Virus record (IMG/VR): IMGVR_UViG_3300043256_000135
Span: 1-64,000 of that record
Reading direction: 5' to 3' (one strand)
DNA: 64,000 bases
DNA from: a virus
Under the pieces are notes generated by a model that was given only the letters and a program-made list of their open reading frames with translations, made no database searches and was not told where the DNA came from. The first letter of the stretch is position 1; each line of letters begins with the position of its first letter. A program made the translations under genes and the position numbers. Positions 63,817 through 64,000 of this stretch are shown one piece after another.

Positions 63817-63819
63817 GGC

Positions 63820-64000
63820 TTATACCCCACTCATCTGATGATTCACGAAGACCTTCAGAGTATCCGACGAAGTCTTGGTGAACGAGGCCGCAAATTCCGC
63901 GTGCATGATCACAGGTTCCGATGCACCCGGAGACGGATTCGTCAAAATCAGGTCAGTGATATCAGCAAGGTTTGCATCAGCGGTAGCGTAACTGACCCGG
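63820..64000 (-). CDS. Partial gene running off the window end
   Basis: The last 59 residues are visible, from VSYATADANLADITDLILTN to VFVNHQMSGV. Its stop lies 3 bases before the next ATG. N-terminus outside the window; function not assigned. Confidence 0.55.
   Translation of the reverse strand, partial: RVSYATADANLADITDLILTNPSPGASEPVIMHAEFAASFTKTSSDTLKVFVNHQMSGV

Noticed and set aside
1-64000. CRISPR array, insertion sequence, integrase, toxin-antitoxin pair
   Set aside because: No regularly spaced repeats, transposase motifs, tyrosine or serine recombinase motifs, or recognisable toxin pairs were found by eye.

Overview
The window is part of a tailed bacteriophage genome of moderately high G+C. 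It carries a virion operon (HK97-type capsid protein, MuF-like head protein, XkdF-like protease, head-tail connectors, tube protein, gpG/gpGT chaperone pair, tape measure, tail-tip proteins), a replication set and a very dense array of small overlapping genes. No sheath gene is seen, so a siphovirus-like tail is likely. Terminase, portal, integrase and an obvious endolysin are not visible and probably lie outside. The host cannot be named. Good Shine-Dalgarno sites (AGGGAGG, GGAGAC, GAGGGAAC) show bacterial translation, but many promoters sit directly on the start codon, as in bacteria that use leaderless mRNAs.

Layout. Nearly everything is transcribed on the minus strand, so operons read from high to low coordinate. 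From 64.0 to 37.4 kb: LamG-type appendage proteins and a tandem paralog pair (61.0-63.8 kb), connectors (59.5-60.7), MuF (57.7), decoration, protease and scaffold (54.9-57.6), major capsid (53.8), tail completion (52.0-53.8), tube (50.0), chaperones (49.1), tape measure (46.2), distal tail proteins (37.4-46.2), with an endonuclease VII-like gene inserted at 40.3 kb. At 36.5-37.4 kb is a small plus-strand island of four genes. It is separated by a divergent promoter pair from the minus-strand early region, and next to that lies a repeat-rich noncoding control region (35.8-36.2 kb).

From 35.7 to 7 kb lie Snf2-like and Dda/RecD-like helicases, two SAM-dependent methyltransferases, a sigma-70 family factor, a His tRNA, nucleotide-pool enzymes (dCTP deaminase-like, dCMP deaminase, HD hydrolase, DUF5664-type dATP/dGTP pyrophosphohydrolase-like), DNA polymerase A, a primase-helicase, a VRR-NUC nuclease, phosphoesterases, a ClpP-like protease, a SprT-like protease, a lipoprotein trypsin-like protease, RNA ligase and SSB. 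From 7 to 0 kb are small unknown genes, a stand-alone GGDEF protein and a membrane-protein cluster with a holin-like member.

The most striking theme is a repeated promoter-like element (core TGTGGTAKACT or TGTGGTAGGAT) whose -10 hexamer lies almost always 5-6 bases before an ATG or GTG with no ribosome-binding site. About fifteen genes, and possibly the tRNA, appear to be started by leaderless transcripts. A phage-encoded sigma factor is a natural candidate to read them. Within operons genes are stitched together by ATGA, GTGA, TGATG or TAATG overlaps, which helped fix most starts.
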